DNA of 40,775 nt from JBJXHB01 sp046160725 (GCA_046160725.1 JBJXHB010000465.1:1-40775), one strand, 5' to 3'. Shown: positions 26,710 to 34,967, counted from the stretch's first letter. Program-made: numbers and translations. The notes: generated from the sequence alone by a model not told the origin.

Positions 26710-27489
26710 ATGCGCCTGGCCATCATGCAGCCCTATTTCCTGCCGTACATCGGGTACTGGCAGTTGATGCATGCGGTCGACCGTTTCATCCTGTACGACG
26801 ATGTGCAGTACATCCAGCGTGGCTGGGTCAACCGAAACCGCATCCTGGTCAACGGCCACGAGGTGATGTTGACGGTGCCGCTGCAGGCCGGCAGCCGTCG
26901 TGGCCAGATCACATCGCGTCAGCTCAGCGACGAGACGCCCTGGCGCGCCAAGCTGGTGCAGACCGTGTCCGAGGCCTATCGTCGGCAGCCCGGCCATGCC
27001 GAGGTCATGCCGTCCCTGCAGACGTGGCTGGGTGACGGCGCAACCGGTGTCGCTGACTACCTGTCGCATCTCATCACAGGCATGGCAGGCCTATTGGGCC
27101 TGCCATGTGAGATTGTCCGGTCGAGCGAACGGCATGCGTCGACGCAGGACCTGAAGGGTCAGGAGCGGATCCTGGAGATCTGCCGCCGGGAAGGGGCGAT
27201 GACCTACGTCAACCCGCCTGGGGGCATGGCCCTCTACCGGGAGGCCGCCTTCGCTGCCCAGGGCTGCAATTTGCGCTTCCTGGTCCCACAGCAGGTGCCT
27301 TATGCTCAGCGGGCTGCCTCAGCGTTTGTGCCCTGGTTGTCGATCGTGGATGTCCTGATGGCCTGTGGGGTGGCGGGCACCAGGGCGATGCTGAACAGGT
27401 ACGACCTGCGGTCTCAGTCCGACTTGCAGCCGCCGGGGTCTGCAGAGTCCGCAGCCACCACTTCGATCAACGGACCCGTACAGCGATGA
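26710..27489 (+). CDS. WbqC-like family protein
   Basis: 259 residues from ATG 26710. The family start MRLAIMQPYFLPYIGYWQLM is clear, followed by DRFILYDDVQYIQRGWVNRN, QILVNG-type strand, and DYLSHLITGMAGLLGLPCEI. WbqC proteins occur in O-antigen and EPS loci, often near amino-sugar genes. Their exact reaction is not established; an acyl or glycine-type transfer role has been suggested from context only. The stop overlaps the start of the next gene (ATGA). The location after rfbA fits amino-sugar decoration. Confidence 0.93.
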   Translation: MRLAIMQPYFLPYIGYWQLMHAVDRFILYDDVQYIQRGWVNRNRILVNGHEVMLTVPLQAGSRRGQITSRQLSDETPWRAKLVQTVSEAYRRQPGHAEVMPSLQTWLGDGATGVADYLSHLITGMAGLLGLPCEIVRSSERHASTQDLKGQERILEICRREGAMTYVNPPGGMALYREAAFAAQGCNLRFLVPQQVPYAQRAASAFVPWLSIVDVLMACGVAGTRAMLNRYDLRSQSDLQPPGSAESAATTSINGPVQR

Positions 27490-28220
27490 CCGACGAGAAG
27501 GCTTTCCTGGACCGCGTCGCGGCCACCTATCGAACCGAGGCCTCGGCCCAGGACCGGTGGATGCGTCAGTTCGTGCTGGAGTTGATCGAGCCCATGCTCG
27601 GGCCAACTGCGCAGGTGCTGGAGATGGGTTGCTCGGACGGTTGGCTGACCGAGCAGTTGTCGACCCGCTCCGCGGCGGTGCTGTCGGTCGAAGGCGCAGC
27701 GCCCTTTGTGGACCGGTTGCGCGCCCGCGCCTTGCCCAACGTCGAGGTACGGCACGCCCTGTTCGAGGACTTTGATACGCCGCGCCGTTTCGATGTGGTG
27801 GTGCTGAGCTATGTGCTGGAGCATGTGGTGGACCCGGTGGCGCTGCTGGCCAAGGCGGGCGGCCTGCTGGCGCCGGGCGGCACCGTCGTGGCCGTGGTGC
27901 CGAATGCCAAGGCGCTGTCACGGCAGCTGGCGGTGGCCTGCGGATTTCTCACCTCCGAGTACCAGCTCACGCCCAACGATGATGCCCATGGTCACCGCCG
28001 CGTGTACGACGCTGGCAGCCTGGGCGAGGATGCCCGCCGTGCCGGTCTGCATGTCCGGGACCAAGGCGGCATCTTCCTGAAGCTGTTGTCGGACATGCAG
28101 CTCGACCAGCTCTATGAGAGCCGGTTCCTGACCGACACCCATGTGCGCGGGCTTGCCGCGCTGGGCCAGCGCTATCCAGAGCTGTGCGGCTCCCTCTACC
28201 TGCTGGCTGGCCGCAGCTGA
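27486..28220 (+). CDS. Class I SAM-dependent methyltransferase
   Basis: 244 residues; 4-bp overlap with the WbqC-like gene. The Rossmann motif I is VLEMGCSDGWLTEQLS, motif II has VLSVEGAAPFVDRL, motif IV is FDVVVLSYVLEHVVDP, and post-motif GGLLAPGGTVVAVVPNAKAL is the ubiquinone/UbiG-like arrangement. The C-terminal part (HRRVYDAGSLGEDARRAGL) is typical of methyltransferases acting on sugars or small metabolites. In this operon a nucleotide-sugar or polysaccharide-precursor substrate is likely, but it is inferred. Confidence 0.88.
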   Translation: MTDEKAFLDRVAATYRTEASAQDRWMRQFVLELIEPMLGPTAQVLEMGCSDGWLTEQLSTRSAAVLSVEGAAPFVDRLRARALPNVEVRHALFEDFDTPRRFDVVVLSYVLEHVVDPVALLAKAGGLLAPGGTVVAVVPNAKALSRQLAVACGFLTSEYQLTPNDDAHGHRRVYDAGSLGEDARRAGLHVRDQGGIFLKLLSDMQLDQLYESRFLTDTHVRGLAALGQRYPELCGSLYLLAGRS

Positions 28221-28229
28221 GAGACGGTC

Positions 28230-28676
28230 ATGCCCGTGTTGCCGACGTCGACGCCGTGGACCATCGGCCTGTGGGGCCGGCCCGAGAGCAATGCCGCCAA
28301 GGTGGCATCCCACTTGGCCAGCCGGCTGCAGTTGCCTGTGGTGGACTACTTCAGCCAGCCAGATGCGGTGACACCGGCATCGCTGCTGCTGGTGACACCC
28401 AACATGGGAGACGGCGAGATACCGGAGCCCGTGGAATGGTTCGTCCGTGACCGCTGCGCCACGTTGACGCGCTTCGGCGTCGTCGAGATCGGCAACTTCT
28501 ACGGCTTCGACGATTGGGGTTTCGGTGCCGGTGACCGCATCCGAAAGGTCCTCGCGGGACGCGGCCTGGAAGAGGGCATCCGGCCGCTGAGCCTGGACAC
28601 CTTGCCGCAGATCGACTGGGACACGCTGGAACGCTGGTGTACCGAGTCGGCCCATGAGGACATCGGACGTGGGTGA
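28230..28676 (+). CDS. Small flavodoxin-fold, NrdI-like protein
   Basis: 148 residues. The sequence matches the flavodoxin/NrdI pattern: an N-terminal phosphate-loop-like segment (GLWGRPESNAAKVASHLASR, 14-32), a strand with LLLVTPNMGDGEIPEPVEWF (52-71), then VVEIGNFYGFDDWGFGAGDR (84-102), which mirrors the NrdI region SGNRNFG...FGxAGD, and finally LSLDTLPQIDWDTLERW (120-136). No nrdE, nrdF or nrdH is nearby, so a ribonucleotide-reductase role is unlikely. Whether it binds FMN cannot be told. It lies 9 bp after the methyltransferase gene and its 3' end overlaps the LRR gene by 23 bp, which indicates one operon. Confidence 0.7.
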   Translation: MPVLPTSTPWTIGLWGRPESNAAKVASHLASRLQLPVVDYFSQPDAVTPASLLLVTPNMGDGEIPEPVEWFVRDRCATLTRFGVVEIGNFYGFDDWGFGAGDRIRKVLAGRGLEEGIRPLSLDTLPQIDWDTLERWCTESAHEDIGRG

Positions 28677-29694
28677 GGATCGCGCCACCGTCGACCGCAT
28701 CGAAGCCGCGGTCGGGCACCCGGTCGATGCCGTCTTTGACCCGGATGGCCAGTGCACCAGGCTGAGCCTGGCCGACGATGCGGCTGCGTATGTCGGCCTT
28801 GTCCGCCACCACGACGCCGCTGCGCAACAGCGTGTCCTTGCCGACATCGCCAGGCTCAGGGGCCTGCGCCACCTGGACTTGCGCCAGAACTGGCTGCGGC
28901 GACTGCCACCGGAGATGGGCGGCCTGACGTCCCTGGAGCACCTGAACCTGGCGTCCAACTACCTCGGCGCACTGCCGGAGTGGATTTGGGGCCTGTCCTC
29001 GCTGCGGTATCTGAATGTCGGCGTCAACGACCTGCGGGAGCTGTCGCCCCGGGTCGGGGCGCTGACGGCACTGCGCACGCTGTCGGTCCATAAGAACCGC
29101 CTGCCGGCATTGCCCGACACGATCCAGGCCCTCAAGGACCTGTCGGCGCTGAACATCTACCTCAATGGTTTCGATGACTTTCCCGTCGTCGTGACAAGCC
29201 TGCCGTCCATCGAGGTGTTTTCATGGGGCATCACACGCTGCGCCCGGTTTCCGGTCGAGATCGGCGCGTGGACGCGCCTGAAGTACCTGTCACTGGTGGC
29301 CAACCAACTGGCCGATGTTGATGGCCTCGAGGCCTGCACCACGTTGCGTGGCGTGCGACTGCACAAGAACCAGATCCTGCGCCTGCCTGCTCGGCTGGAT
29401 GCATTGCGGTCGTTGCAGCAGATCACGCTGTACCAGAACCAGCTGCCCGACTTGCCGGACGGCATGGCGTCCATGACATCGCTGCAGATGCTGAACCTGG
29501 CCTGGAACCGGTTCGACACCTTTCCTGACTGGCTGGAACACCTGCCGGCCCTGCGCTGGCTGGCCGTGCATCACAACCCCGGTGCCGAGCGGTTGGCCAT
29601 GCCCGGGTTGCGCGCGCGGGCCGATGTCATCGACCGGCACCCGTTTGCCGGTGCGGGCACACCCATGTGGAACCGCCTCGACTACCTGGCCTAG
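28654..29694 (+). CDS. Leucine-rich repeat protein
   Basis: 346 residues from ATG 28654; GTG 28669 is an alternative. Residues ~1-70 are a helical cap, then about eleven bacterial-type LRRs of mostly 23 residues run from 71 to ~325 (LRHLDLRQNWLRRLPPEMGG, LEHLNLASNYLGALPEWIWG, LQMLNLAWNRFDTFPDWLEH). One repeat (IEVFSWGITRCARFPVEIGA) departs from the LxxLxLxxN core. There is no signal peptide and no membrane segment, so it is predicted cytoplasmic and to act by protein binding. Translation is probably coupled to the flavodoxin-like gene through the 23-bp overlap. Partner unknown. Confidence 0.9.
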   Translation: MRTSDVGEDRATVDRIEAAVGHPVDAVFDPDGQCTRLSLADDAAAYVGLVRHHDAAAQQRVLADIARLRGLRHLDLRQNWLRRLPPEMGGLTSLEHLNLASNYLGALPEWIWGLSSLRYLNVGVNDLRELSPRVGALTALRTLSVHKNRLPALPDTIQALKDLSALNIYLNGFDDFPVVVTSLPSIEVFSWGITRCARFPVEIGAWTRLKYLSLVANQLADVDGLEACTTLRGVRLHKNQILRLPARLDALRSLQQITLYQNQLPDLPDGMASMTSLQMLNLAWNRFDTFPDWLEHLPALRWLAVHHNPGAERLAMPGLRARADVIDRHPFAGAGTPMWNRLDYLA

Positions 29695-29721
29695 CCCGAC
29701 ATCACGCGCCACGCCCTGGCA

Positions 29722-31197
29722 TCACTGGTTCACATTCGTGTAGGTGATCGTCGACAGTTGGTCCTTCAGCGGGAACGCGCCTCCCCAGTTGACCGCACGC
29801 CACTCGTTGAAGTTGCCACTGGCAAAGTAGATGCCCGTGGACGACGGTACCGAGTAGGTGTTGGACTCGATGTTCCACTGGCTGCCCATGAGCGTCCGGG
29901 TGGTCGTGCCCGCCTGCAGGCCGTAGATGTAGGCGGTCGGGCTGGCACTGGTGATGCTGTTGCGCATGAAGGTGCCGGAAGGTACCGGGCGACCGGCCAC
30001 GTGGATCAACAGCACCGCAGGCCGCGTCACCGACGACGGCACCGTGATCGTGTTGTCGGTGACCGTGGCACTGCCGGCCAACGCAATACCCGACGACATG
30101 CCCGTGCTGTACATCTTGTACAGCGTATTGCCGGTGACCACAGCTCGGTCGGCACGGACATAGATGCCGGCGGTCTCCGACCGGCTGATCGAGTTGCCGC
30201 GGATCACCGCATCGTGGGCGCCGTTGATGTTGTCGGTGGCCATGGACACGATGATCCCGGCCAGCTTGGTGCTGCGGATGGCGTTGTACTCGATCGTGGT
30301 CTGCGGATACATGCCGAGGATGTCAATGCCATTCTCCGACCCGCCGATGATCGAATTGCTGCGGATCCGGTTGCCGGTGCCGACACCGTCGCCGTCGTGC
30401 AGGGAGATCGCGTCCTTGCCAAGGCTGCCATCGATCGTGTTGTAGGAGATCTCGTAGTTCGACGGGGCCGGCACGCCGTACCGCCCGCCATAGATGCCAA
30501 CGGAGGTATAGCCCTTCAACGTGTTCCCGCGGATGATGCCGCCGCTGCCGACAAACCGGATGCTGTTGCCCCATCCGGTGACGATGCAGTTTTCGACCAC
30601 CAGGCGGGATGCCTTGGCGCCGTTGACGCCGGAGCCGGAGGTGGTCATGTCGCTGCCGCGGAAGTCGATTTCGCGGATGTGGAACTGGCCGCCGTCGACC
30701 GACATCTGGTTGGCCGTGCCTTGAGGCACCTGCAGGATCGGCTTGGGCGCCGCTGCATCGCCATAGTCCGCGATGAACGTGTCCCGCGGCCAGATGTTGG
30801 TCGCCAACTGGACGGTCGTGCCCCGCTTCAGGTAGACCGTGGCATTGACCATCGGAATCGAGCTGGTCAGTGTGCGCTTGGCCTTGGTGATGCTACGACC
30901 GTCATTGGTGTCGTTGCCGGCCGCGCCGTCCACGTAGAAGACGTTCTGTCCGGTGCTGGGCGGTGGTGCAATCAGGTTGGCCCCCGGGTCCTCGATCGGC
31001 AATACCTGATCGGAGACCTCCATGGCGTCCAAGGTCGCCAAAGCCCGGGCGCGCAATTGGGAGTCGTCAGTGGACTCCACCGGCTGGGCCAACTCAGCTG
31101 GACCGGTGGCGCCTCCGCCGCATGCACTCACCGCAATGGAAAACCCCAGCACGATCAACGATCGGGCAGGCAGTACAAACAGTTGGCGCAACGACAT
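29722..31197 (-). CDS. Right-handed parallel beta-helix lipoprotein
   Basis: 491 residues from ATG 31197, which gives a lipoprotein signal (LIVLGFSIAVSAC, Cys26). A GTG at 31227 would extend it by ten residues that fit the signal poorly. After a linker, FYVDGAAGNDTNDGRS opens the pectate-lyase-like beta-helix. Repeated strand and turn units such as RLVVENCIVTGWGNSIRFVG, GKDAISLHDGDGVGTGNRI and AVIRGNSISRSETAGIYVRA follow. It ends NWGGAFPLKD. The fold is shared by polysaccharide lyases, C5-epimerases and hydrolases; the conserved HDGDG is a candidate metal or substrate site. It is paralogous to the next gene upstream. Expected in the outer membrane or periplasm. Confidence 0.85.
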   Translation of the reverse strand: MSLRQLFVLPARSLIVLGFSIAVSACGGGATGPAELAQPVESTDDSQLRARALATLDAMEVSDQVLPIEDPGANLIAPPPSTGQNVFYVDGAAGNDTNDGRSITKAKRTLTSSIPMVNATVYLKRGTTVQLATNIWPRDTFIADYGDAAAPKPILQVPQGTANQMSVDGGQFHIREIDFRGSDMTTSGSGVNGAKASRLVVENCIVTGWGNSIRFVGSGGIIRGNTLKGYTSVGIYGGRYGVPAPSNYEISYNTIDGSLGKDAISLHDGDGVGTGNRIRSNSIIGGSENGIDILGMYPQTTIEYNAIRSTKLAGIIVSMATDNINGAHDAVIRGNSISRSETAGIYVRADRAVVTGNTLYKMYSTGMSSGIALAGSATVTDNTITVPSSVTRPAVLLIHVAGRPVPSGTFMRNSITSASPTAYIYGLQAGTTTRTLMGSQWNIESNTYSVPSSTGIYFASGNFNEWRAVNWGGAFPLKDQLSTITYTNVNQ

Positions 31198-31342
31198 TAA
31201 GGAGTCCAGACAAGGCAGCCCACCCAAGGAACGATCTGGCAGGCAATTGGCGACTCTATTTTCACTTGTCTGTGCTGCACACCCCTAAGCCGGCAAGTCT
31301 CGTTACAAGACGCAACACAAGCCGGACCGCAGCCTCGGCAGC
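31198..31342 (-). other. Gap between the two beta-helix genes
   Basis: 145 bp on the leftward strand between the paralogues. I see no terminator with a T-run and no clear promoter. A small palindrome TGTGCTGCACA is at 31271-31281. No Shine-Dalgarno-like purine run lies before ATG 31197 on this strand. The two genes may be one unit or separately transcribed. Confidence 0.4.
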
Positions 31343-33130
31343 TCATTGGTTCACAACGGTCATCTGGGCACCCTGGTCCTTGAACGGGAAGCTGCCACCC
31401 CAATTGCGGCTGCGCCAGGCACTGAGACTGAGGCCGAAGAACCAGCCCACGTTGCTGGTGTTGACCCGGTACGCGTTCTGGTCGATGTTCCAGCGCGACA
31501 CCAGCTGGTCGGCGGTATCGGAAGCCACGATGACGCCGAACAACTGTTGCGAGCTGCCATTGTCGATGCTGTTGCGCAATATCGTTCCCGTCGGCGACGG
31601 AAGGCCTGCGGTCTGGATCAACGTGATCACCGGTCGAGTCGAGGCCGAGGTCACAGAGATGGTGTTGTCCGTGATGTCGGCGGGTCCGGATACGGCAATG
31701 GCCGACGCCAGGCTGGTCGACGAGAGGTTGGCGATCCGGTTGCGGGTGATGGTCGCGCCGTTGACCCTGGCGTAGATGGCCGTGTTCGACGAGCCCGTGA
31801 ACACGTTGTCGGCAATGATGGTCCCTTCGCCGCCCGTCGCGCTTCCTGTGTTGCGCGAGACGATGATGCCGGCCAGACCATTCGAGCCAATCGTGTTGCC
31901 CTGGATGGTGGTCGCCCGGAACTGTCCGAGCACATCGACCGCGTTCTCGCGGGCGCCCCACAGGCGGTTGTTGAGAATGCGATTGCCCTCGCCAATGCCA
32001 TCGCCGTCGTGCAGGGTGATGGCATCGTTGGCGGTGCCGGTCGCGTCGATCACGTTCTCGGAGATCAGGTAGTTCGACGGTGCCGGGTAGCCCCACTTGC
32101 CGCCGTACAGGCCGTTGTTGCTCATGTTCGAGATGCGGTTGCGCTGAATGACGCCATTGGCGCCACTGAACGTCACCGCGTTCGCGAAGTAGTCGAACTC
32201 ACAGTCCTCGACCACCACACGACTGGCCTTGCCGCCACCAACGGCCGAGTTGCTGCTCATGTCAGCCGGATTGCCGCGGAAGACAACGTTTCGGACCACT
32301 ATCTCCCCTGTGGACGGCACGATGCCGGCGGTCGCGCCGGTCGGCACCGAAAGGATCGGCTTCGCGCCGCTGCCATAGGCGTCGAGCACGAGATTGACCG
32401 GGAACACGCTGGTACGCATCTCGATCGTGGTGCCACGCCTCAAAAGGACCGTAACGGACTGAAGGTTCAATTGGGACAAGGTGCGTCTGGGACGGGCATC
32501 GGAGCGACCGTCATTGGCGTCACTACCAGAAGCGCCGTCCACGTAGTACGTCACGACGCTCTGAAAGTTGGCGGGCGTCGGTGCAGGTGCGGGTGCGGGA
32601 GACGGTGCAGGTGCGGGAGAAGGTGCCGGTGCGGGCGAAGGAGCTGGTGCTGGCGAAGGTGCCGGTGCAGGCGAGGGTGCCGGTGCAGGTGAGGGGGCCG
32701 GTGCGGGGGAAGGTGCAGGAGCGGGCGAAGGTGCAGGAGCGGGGGAAGGTGCAGGAGCGGGCGAAGGTGCAGGTGCAGGCGAGGGTGTCGGTGCGGGAGA
32801 CGGCGCAGGCGCCGGAGAAGGGGCAGGCGCGGGAGCCGGCGAAGGCGCGGGTGAAGGTGTTGGGGCAGGGGAAGGAGAGGGGGAAGGCGCAGGCGAAGGC
32901 GCGGGCACCGGTGCAGGAGCAGGTTCAGGCGCCGGTGATGGCGCCGGGGATGGTGGCGAGGCAGGCGAGGGTGATGGGCCGGGCGCAGGAGGCTGGCTAC
33001 CCTGGGGCTGGCTCGGGCTGCCCGACATCACCTCCTGGGCATCTCCACCACCACCGCAACCGGCCAGGACAGCACATGCCGCAAAGAGACTGACCAGCGT
33101 GCCCAACTTTCGTTCTGGGTAGGAAATCAT
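31343..33130 (-). CDS. Beta-helix lipoprotein with Pro/Ala/Ser-rich linker
   Basis: 595 residues. GAGG lies nine bases before the ATG. It has a lipoprotein signal (LVSLFAACAVLAGC, Cys25), then a linker of about 140 residues (48-187) made almost only of Pro, Ala and Ser in a PAPAPS hexapeptide. YYVDGASGSDANDGRS follows and a beta-helix domain similar to the downstream paralogue, with SNYLISENVIDATGTANDAI, TLHDGDGIGEGNRILNNRLW and a C-terminal NWGGSFPFKD. The long extended linker would let an outer-membrane-anchored enzyme or binder reach through the periplasm or, if surface-exposed, into the matrix. Catalysis (lyase or epimerase) is possible but no activity can be assigned. Confidence 0.87.
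   Translation of the reverse strand: MISYPERKLGTLVSLFAACAVLAGCGGGGDAQEVMSGSPSQPQGSQPPAPGPSPSPASPPSPAPSPAPEPAPAPVPAPSPAPSPSPSPAPTPSPAPSPAPAPAPSPAPAPSPAPTPSPAPAPSPAPAPSPAPAPSPAPAPSPAPAPSPAPAPSPAPAPSPAPAPSPAPAPSPAPAPSPAPAPAPTPANFQSVVTYYVDGASGSDANDGRSDARPRRTLSQLNLQSVTVLLRRGTTIEMRTSVFPVNLVLDAYGSGAKPILSVPTGATAGIVPSTGEIVVRNVVFRGNPADMSSNSAVGGGKASRVVVEDCEFDYFANAVTFSGANGVIQRNRISNMSNNGLYGGKWGYPAPSNYLISENVIDATGTANDAITLHDGDGIGEGNRILNNRLWGARENAVDVLGQFRATTIQGNTIGSNGLAGIIVSRNTGSATGGEGTIIADNVFTGSSNTAIYARVNGATITRNRIANLSSTSLASAIAVSGPADITDNTISVTSASTRPVITLIQTAGLPSPTGTILRNSIDNGSSQQLFGVIVASDTADQLVSRWNIDQNAYRVNTSNVGWFFGLSLSAWRSRNWGGSFPFKDQGAQMTVVNQ
32573..32960 (-). repeat. 18-bp minisatellite encoding PAPAPS hexapeptides
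   Basis: An imperfect tandem repeat with an 18-bp period; one plus-strand unit reads GAAGGTGCAGGAGCGGGC. Adjacent units differ at few bases in the middle (about 32710-32790) and drift toward both ends. It encodes the linker of the beta-helix lipoprotein on the minus strand. The plus strand is strongly purine-biased and its frame is also open, as expected for such a repeat, and I do not count that as a gene. Confidence 0.9.
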
Positions 33131-33150
33131 TGCATCTGCCTCGGAGACAC

Positions 33151-33171
33151 CATCGGTCGAAAGGCCCGATG
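33151..33171. repeat. Inverted repeat upstream of beta-helix lipoprotein gene
   Basis: CATCGG, nine bases, CCGATG: perfect 6-bp arms, just upstream of the Shine-Dalgarno site of the leftward gene starting at 33130. Confidence 0.5.
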
Positions 33172-33389
33172 CACAACAGTGGCTCGGCGGGCCTTGATGG
33201 ATGCTGGATCGGCTCCGACTGTGACCAGATCAATGACGCATCTGTCTACAGGGCGTGTCGATTGCAACGACTGGTGTGCAGGCGGCGGCGCTCTCGAAGC
33301 GGATGCACGATCTGTAGGCCGTACCTATGTGCCACGGGATAATGCTGCCTTGGCTCGCCTGTCCACAACGGTCGCCGGCGATGTCGCCG

Positions 33390-33411
33390 CGTCACCTGGT
33401 CAAAGGTGACG
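33390..33411. repeat. Inverted repeat upstream of the GINT1-like gene
   Basis: CGTCACC, eight bases, GGTGACG: perfect 7-bp arms with a 15-bp centre-to-centre spacing of half sites, the geometry of many dimeric regulator sites. No T-run follows on either strand. Confidence 0.55.
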
Positions 33412-33432
33412 GTTTAGCGTGCAGGGAATCTG

Positions 33433-33436
33433 GGAG
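33433..33436 (+). promoter_or_regulatory. Ribosome-binding site deciding ATG 33447
   Basis: GGAG ten bases before ATG 33447. A GTG at 33438 is too close to use it, which favours the ATG. Confidence 0.4.
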
Positions 33437-33446
33437 CGTGTCGGCA

Positions 33447-34967
33447 ATGGGAGGTGAGGTCGGGCAACTGGTCGTGCATGGCCTGGACCCCGGACGCGTT
33501 GAGGGTGCTGATGCCCTGCAATTGGCGGCGCTCTCGTCGCACTGGCGGCTGGTGTCGTCCGGGCATCACGTCGGGCGATCCTTGGCCGCAGGCATGACCG
33601 CCGCCCGGTCCTCGGCTCTGGAGCGCCTGTATCGCGGGCTGGATCGCCAGCTGTTCGGCCGGAGCCGTTGGCACGGCAAGGCGTTCGATCTGCCGGCTGC
33701 GGACGATGTTCGCCAGTCCGCGGAGGCGGCGGTTCACTTGGCCTGGGGTGAGGAGTCGATACCAGGGGGGCATGTCGAATGCCTGTGGGTCGACTATGAA
33801 GGCCTTCCAGCCCACGGTCTGGTGCAGGCGGTTCGCCAGCGCATCGGGCAGCCTGGCGGCATGGTGCTGGCGCGGGTGTGGCTGCGCAGCGGCGAAGCGC
33901 AACCGCGCCTGCTGATGACTGGCAAGTTGCGCCTGGAACACCGGTCGCTCCAACGCAGTGTGATCTTGTGCGCCGCCAAGCTGCCGAGCCTGATACAGGG
34001 TGCGCTGGCTCGTCGAGCCGTGTCGCTGCAAGCCGCACCCGGGTCGCCATGCACCGCGGCGCCTGTATCGGCACCGCGGCTTCTATGGCAGATGCTCAAG
34101 AGCGCCCTGGCGTGGCTGCGTGGTCGAGAGCAATGGGTCATCGAGCTGGGCCGCCGTCACGACAACGCCACGCGCCCGGGGCCGACCGTGAGCCGTCTGG
34201 ACCCGCCGGACACGGCCTTCTGGGCCGACCCCTTCCTGGTGCGCATGGGTGATCGGCGCTACGTGTTGTTCGAGGAGTTGCCGTTTCGAACCCAGCGTGG
34301 CCACATCAGCAGGGTCGAGATCGACACCGCCGGTCGGCCGGTCGGGCCGGCCCAGGTGGTGTTGGCCGAGCCCTGGCATCTTTCATACCCATTCGTCTGG
34401 CAGGAGGGTGGTCGAACCTTCTTGCTGCCCGAGGCATCCGAAACGGGAGGTACGACGCTGTATGAAGCCGTGGACGGCGGTGCCGCCTGGCGACGACATG
34501 CGGTGCTGATCGAGGGCACTCGCCTGGCGGATGCGACGATCGTGCGATACGACGGGCGCCTGTGGATGTTTGCGTCCAGTACGGTCCGCGGTGGGGCGCT
34601 CGATGATGCTCTGCACATCTATTACGCGCCGTCGGTCGAGGGCCCCTGGCATGCGCACCCGCTGAATCCGGTAAAAGTCGACGCGAGTAGTTCGCGCCCG
34701 GCCGGTGCGATGTGGGTGGAGGGTGGAGTTCTGTATCGCGTTGCGCAAGACTGTTCGACCCGCTACGGCGGCGCAACGGTCTGCCTGCGGGTGAGCCGCC
34801 TGACGACAGATGCTTTCGAGGAGGAGACCGTTCCCGGCTGGGGTCCTGCCGAGCACGGACAGCGCGACCCATGGCACACCTTCAACTTCAGCGAGGGCCT
34901 GACGGTGACCGACCGTCTGCTCACCCTGCCTCGATGGCGCACCCTGCGCGCCCGGGCGCGGCCATGA
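33447..34967 (+). CDS. GINT1-like predicted sugar transferase
   Basis: 506 residues from ATG 33447. The C-terminal half (about 255-500) has the pattern of the N-terminal domain of plant glucosamine inositolphosphorylceramide transferase (GINT1), a beta-propeller-like fold: FWADPFLVRMGDRRYVLFEE, HLSYPFVWQEGGRTFLLPEA, LHIYYAPSVEGPWHAHPLNP, SSRPAGAMWVEGG and DPWHTFNFSEGL. Bacterial relatives lie in EPS and capsule loci, often fused to a formyltransferase. Here the N-terminal ~200 residues (LVVHGLDPGRVEGADALQLA onward) are not recognisable as one. Likely a cytoplasmic enzyme of sugar assembly; the reaction is not known. It overlaps the next gene by ATGA. Confidence 0.75.
   Translation: MGGEVGQLVVHGLDPGRVEGADALQLAALSSHWRLVSSGHHVGRSLAAGMTAARSSALERLYRGLDRQLFGRSRWHGKAFDLPAADDVRQSAEAAVHLAWGEESIPGGHVECLWVDYEGLPAHGLVQAVRQRIGQPGGMVLARVWLRSGEAQPRLLMTGKLRLEHRSLQRSVILCAAKLPSLIQGALARRAVSLQAAPGSPCTAAPVSAPRLLWQMLKSALAWLRGREQWVIELGRRHDNATRPGPTVSRLDPPDTAFWADPFLVRMGDRRYVLFEELPFRTQRGHISRVEIDTAGRPVGPAQVVLAEPWHLSYPFVWQEGGRTFLLPEASETGGTTLYEAVDGGAAWRRHAVLIEGTRLADATIVRYDGRLWMFASSTVRGGALDDALHIYYAPSVEGPWHAHPLNPVKVDASSSRPAGAMWVEGGVLYRVAQDCSTRYGGATVCLRVSRLTTDAFEEETVPGWGPAEHGQRDPWHTFNFSEGLTVTDRLLTLPRWRTLRARARP

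Larger units (their letters stand above)
33131..33446. promoter_or_regulatory. Divergent intergenic region with two dyads
   Basis: 316 bp between the leftward beta-helix gene and the rightward predicted glycosyltransferase, with no supported gene. Two perfect inverted repeats stand at opposite ends: CATCGG-N9-CCGATG at 33151-33171, about 20 bp before the leftward start, and CGTCACC-N8-GGTGACG at 33390-33411, 35 bp before the rightward start. A -10-like GATAAT is at 33338-33343 but lacks a good -35. Both promoters should be here by layout. Operator function is inferred. Confidence 0.45.

Noticed and set aside
32568..33122. Open plus-strand frame rich in Ala/Gly/Glu over the minisatellite
   Set aside because: It is the complement of the PAPAPS-coding repeat. 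A repeat with a period divisible by three leaves the opposite strand open. There is no family-like sequence and no upstream signal for it.
33338..33343. GATAAT as a -10 box for the GINT1-like gene
   Set aside because: No acceptable -35 hexamer at 16-18 bp and no extended -10; kept only as a remark in the intergenic entry.
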